From: Daucus carota subsp. sativus
Taxonomy: Eukaryota; Streptophyta; Magnoliopsida; Apiales; Apiaceae
Reading direction: 5' to 3'
NCBI RefSeq assembly: GCF_001625215.2
Contig: NC_030386.2
Span: 38,815,296-38,879,295 of the forward strand
Length of the DNA: 64,000 bases
Shown here: positions 62,448 to 64,000 of the stretch, in pieces
Layout of the letters: every line of letters starts with the position of its first letter
How positions within the stretch are numbered: position 1 is the stretch's first letter
The notes under the pieces: model-generated
Told to the model about the DNA's origin: nothing
Databases searched by the model: none
What the model saw: only the letters and a program-made list of their open reading frames with translations
Position numbers and translations under genes: made by a program

Positions 62448-63391
62448 TAAGGATGTTCTTTACTTCCGTCTTCTTGTCCACAGACTTTCTTCTAAAACTT
62501 TAACCCCACCTTCTTAAGATTTTTTCTTCAATTATATTAATAGTATATCATTATATGAAAATTATTGATGACATAAATTCTTTTATATAAAAAAAAGCTC
62601 CTTCTTAATAGATTTTTGGGTCCTTCACTGTTCATGAACCCTGCAAATCGAAATCGTTATTAAGATCAATGTCACCATCTATATAAATTGGGACGTAACC
62701 TGTTTGGTAGAAGTATTATCCATCAACTTGACCTGATACATGTCGAGAGATTCCCGACCACATTTTTGGGTCACCCTATATTTTGACACCACCGCCGAGT
62801 TGTTCATGTGATTTTGATTCAGACGTTCAGTCGTCTAACCCTTCACTGAGAAAGGGCAGGTTGCTCCGAAAACACGGCCATCTCAATTTAATTTGGCCCG
62901 TCGTTTGTACTCTCATCAGATAAAATTTCTCGCCAGACATTGTAACAATGTATAGAACAAACGAACCCCGACTCGAGCAAATGGTTCAAAATAAGTTTTA
63001 AAAGCTAAAACCGTGAACTGCACTGAAGTAAAAACTAAATTAAGAAGACCTTGTGAGTTCTTATGTTTCAGTTTATGTTTTCAAATAAGCACAACTCTAG
63101 CACCTGAAGTATCTTCCATTATCTAGCTCAGCAAAACAGAGCTACCTCGCAGATATCACAGCTGAAATTTCTTCTTTCCTAATATGAACAACCATGAAAA
63201 GTATTACATGGGAAAAGATTCCATAGATCCTGATGTGCTCATCTGTACAAATTAAAAGACAAGCCGACGGAATTATAGAAGACTTTTAGTGAATGATGTC
63301 AGAGGCAACTGGGCTGGTGCAGCTTCATGCTATGCTTCAGGAAATTCCAGCAATTAATTCTAGAGGAGTCATCACTGCCGAAAGTTGCTGG
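62448..63391. other. Intergenic sequence near the right end
   Basis: No gene supported. The part after about 63000 could be the 3' untranslated region of the minus-strand candidate that follows. Confidence 0.35.
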
Positions 63392-63625
63392 TTACTGAGT
63401 GTAAACCGGCGGAACGAAGTTAGATTTTTCGACTTCACCCTACCAGAATGAAATAATAACAAAAAAACAAAGCCATCTATCTAGTTAGACAGCGCCACCA
63501 TTAAGAAAGAACGTTCAAGCAAAATAATTGTAAAATAGCAGTTTTTTTTGGTAGTTTATGCACACCTGTTCTATTTGGGCCAAAGGTTGATCACATGACT
63601 TCTTGGGAATATTCCTCAATGCTCC
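63392..63625 (-). CDS. Possible last two exons of an unidentified minus-strand gene (partial)
   Basis: Two phase-0 exons can be read: 63625-63566 (20 codons, GALRNIPKKSCDQPLAQIEQ, between AG and GT) and 63439-63392 (GEVEKSNFVPPVYTQ, then TAA). The splice sites are good (TATGCAG and CAG|GTGTGC; TGGTAG acceptor) and the base composition is less AT-rich than the surroundings. I do not recognise the protein. Upstream exons would lie beyond 63626 and mostly outside the window. This could still be chance. Confidence 0.35.
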
Positions 63626-64000
63626 CTGCATAGTTTTAAAACATAACTGATTCGCTCTGAAAATATCTAAATAAGCATCAATAAAAATTATTGCCAGAAT
63701 GTTAAGCATAATATTATGCTACCTTACAAGCAAAATGGGTCCGTGGGCACTAAGCAAATGTCAAATTTAGTTCAATGGCATTCATTCTTGAAAGACAGTA
63801 TAAAGAGTTCAACATATGTCCTGAAACCCTATGTTTACACCCAGGTCCTTTTACATGGAACTCTCACACGAAAAAAACAGGGTAACACACCCTATATTCT
63901 AAACCAAGACATATAATTAACTGCAAATTCTGCCCACCAGCACTATACCAAATAAAAGGACAACAAACATCAAATTAATGACAAGCACCACATTTTGGTG
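63626..64000. other. Right-edge sequence, nature unclear
   Basis: It may be intron and upstream exons of the candidate gene at 63392-63625. An open plus-strand frame (63716-63916) has no recognisable features. Confidence 0.25.

Overview
The window is plant nuclear DNA. It has intron-rich genes with GT/AG splice sites, AT-rich intergenic DNA full of MITEs, and plant-only gene families (sucrose transporter, plant-type glutamyl-tRNA reductase, bHLH with ACT-like tail, UPL1/2 giant HECT ligase). It is a eudicot. An asterid, possibly Apiaceae, is only a guess. I rebuilt exon chains by eye from reading frame, splice phase and remembered family sequences, so exon ends are predictions.

Layout, left to right: atypical SUT4-clade sucrose/H+ symporter (2987-4902, +); RNA lariat debranching enzyme DBR1 (5368-9188, -); glutamyl-tRNA reductase HEMA (11870-14892, +); bHLH93-like transcription factor (16044-17667, -); about 10 kb of repeat-rich DNA; TRAF-type zinc-finger protein with a C-terminal membrane segment (27851-32259, +); a 2.3 kb Mutator-like element with arrays of short palindromes (32823-35150); rhamnogalacturonate lyase (36044-39614, +); a gene joining an HVA22/DP1 membrane domain, a U1-type zinc finger and an RNase H domain (40516-43951, +); the UPL1/2-type HECT ubiquitin ligase (44840-60451, -); and a repeat-bearing right end with the possible 3' end of another minus-strand gene.

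The genes do not form one pathway. The order SUT4, HEMA, TRAF zinc finger, rhamnogalacturonate lyase matches the order I remember for Arabidopsis chromosome 1 near At1g09960, At1g09940, At1g09920 and At1g09910. DBR1 and the bHLH gene lie between them here, so this looks like an old conserved block.

Mobile DNA is the other main content. Elements with target-site duplications that can be read directly are: two MULE-type elements with 9-bp duplications (32823-35150 and the foldback 23691-24809), two hAT-type elements with 8-bp duplications (21075-21628, 61772-62447), two Harbinger-type elements with TTA duplications (26090-27047, 28545-28882), and six Stowaway-type MITEs flanked by TA. The most unusual items are the palindrome-array MULE, the HVA22-zinc finger-RNase H gene, and the sucrose transporter whose otherwise invariant motifs have changed.
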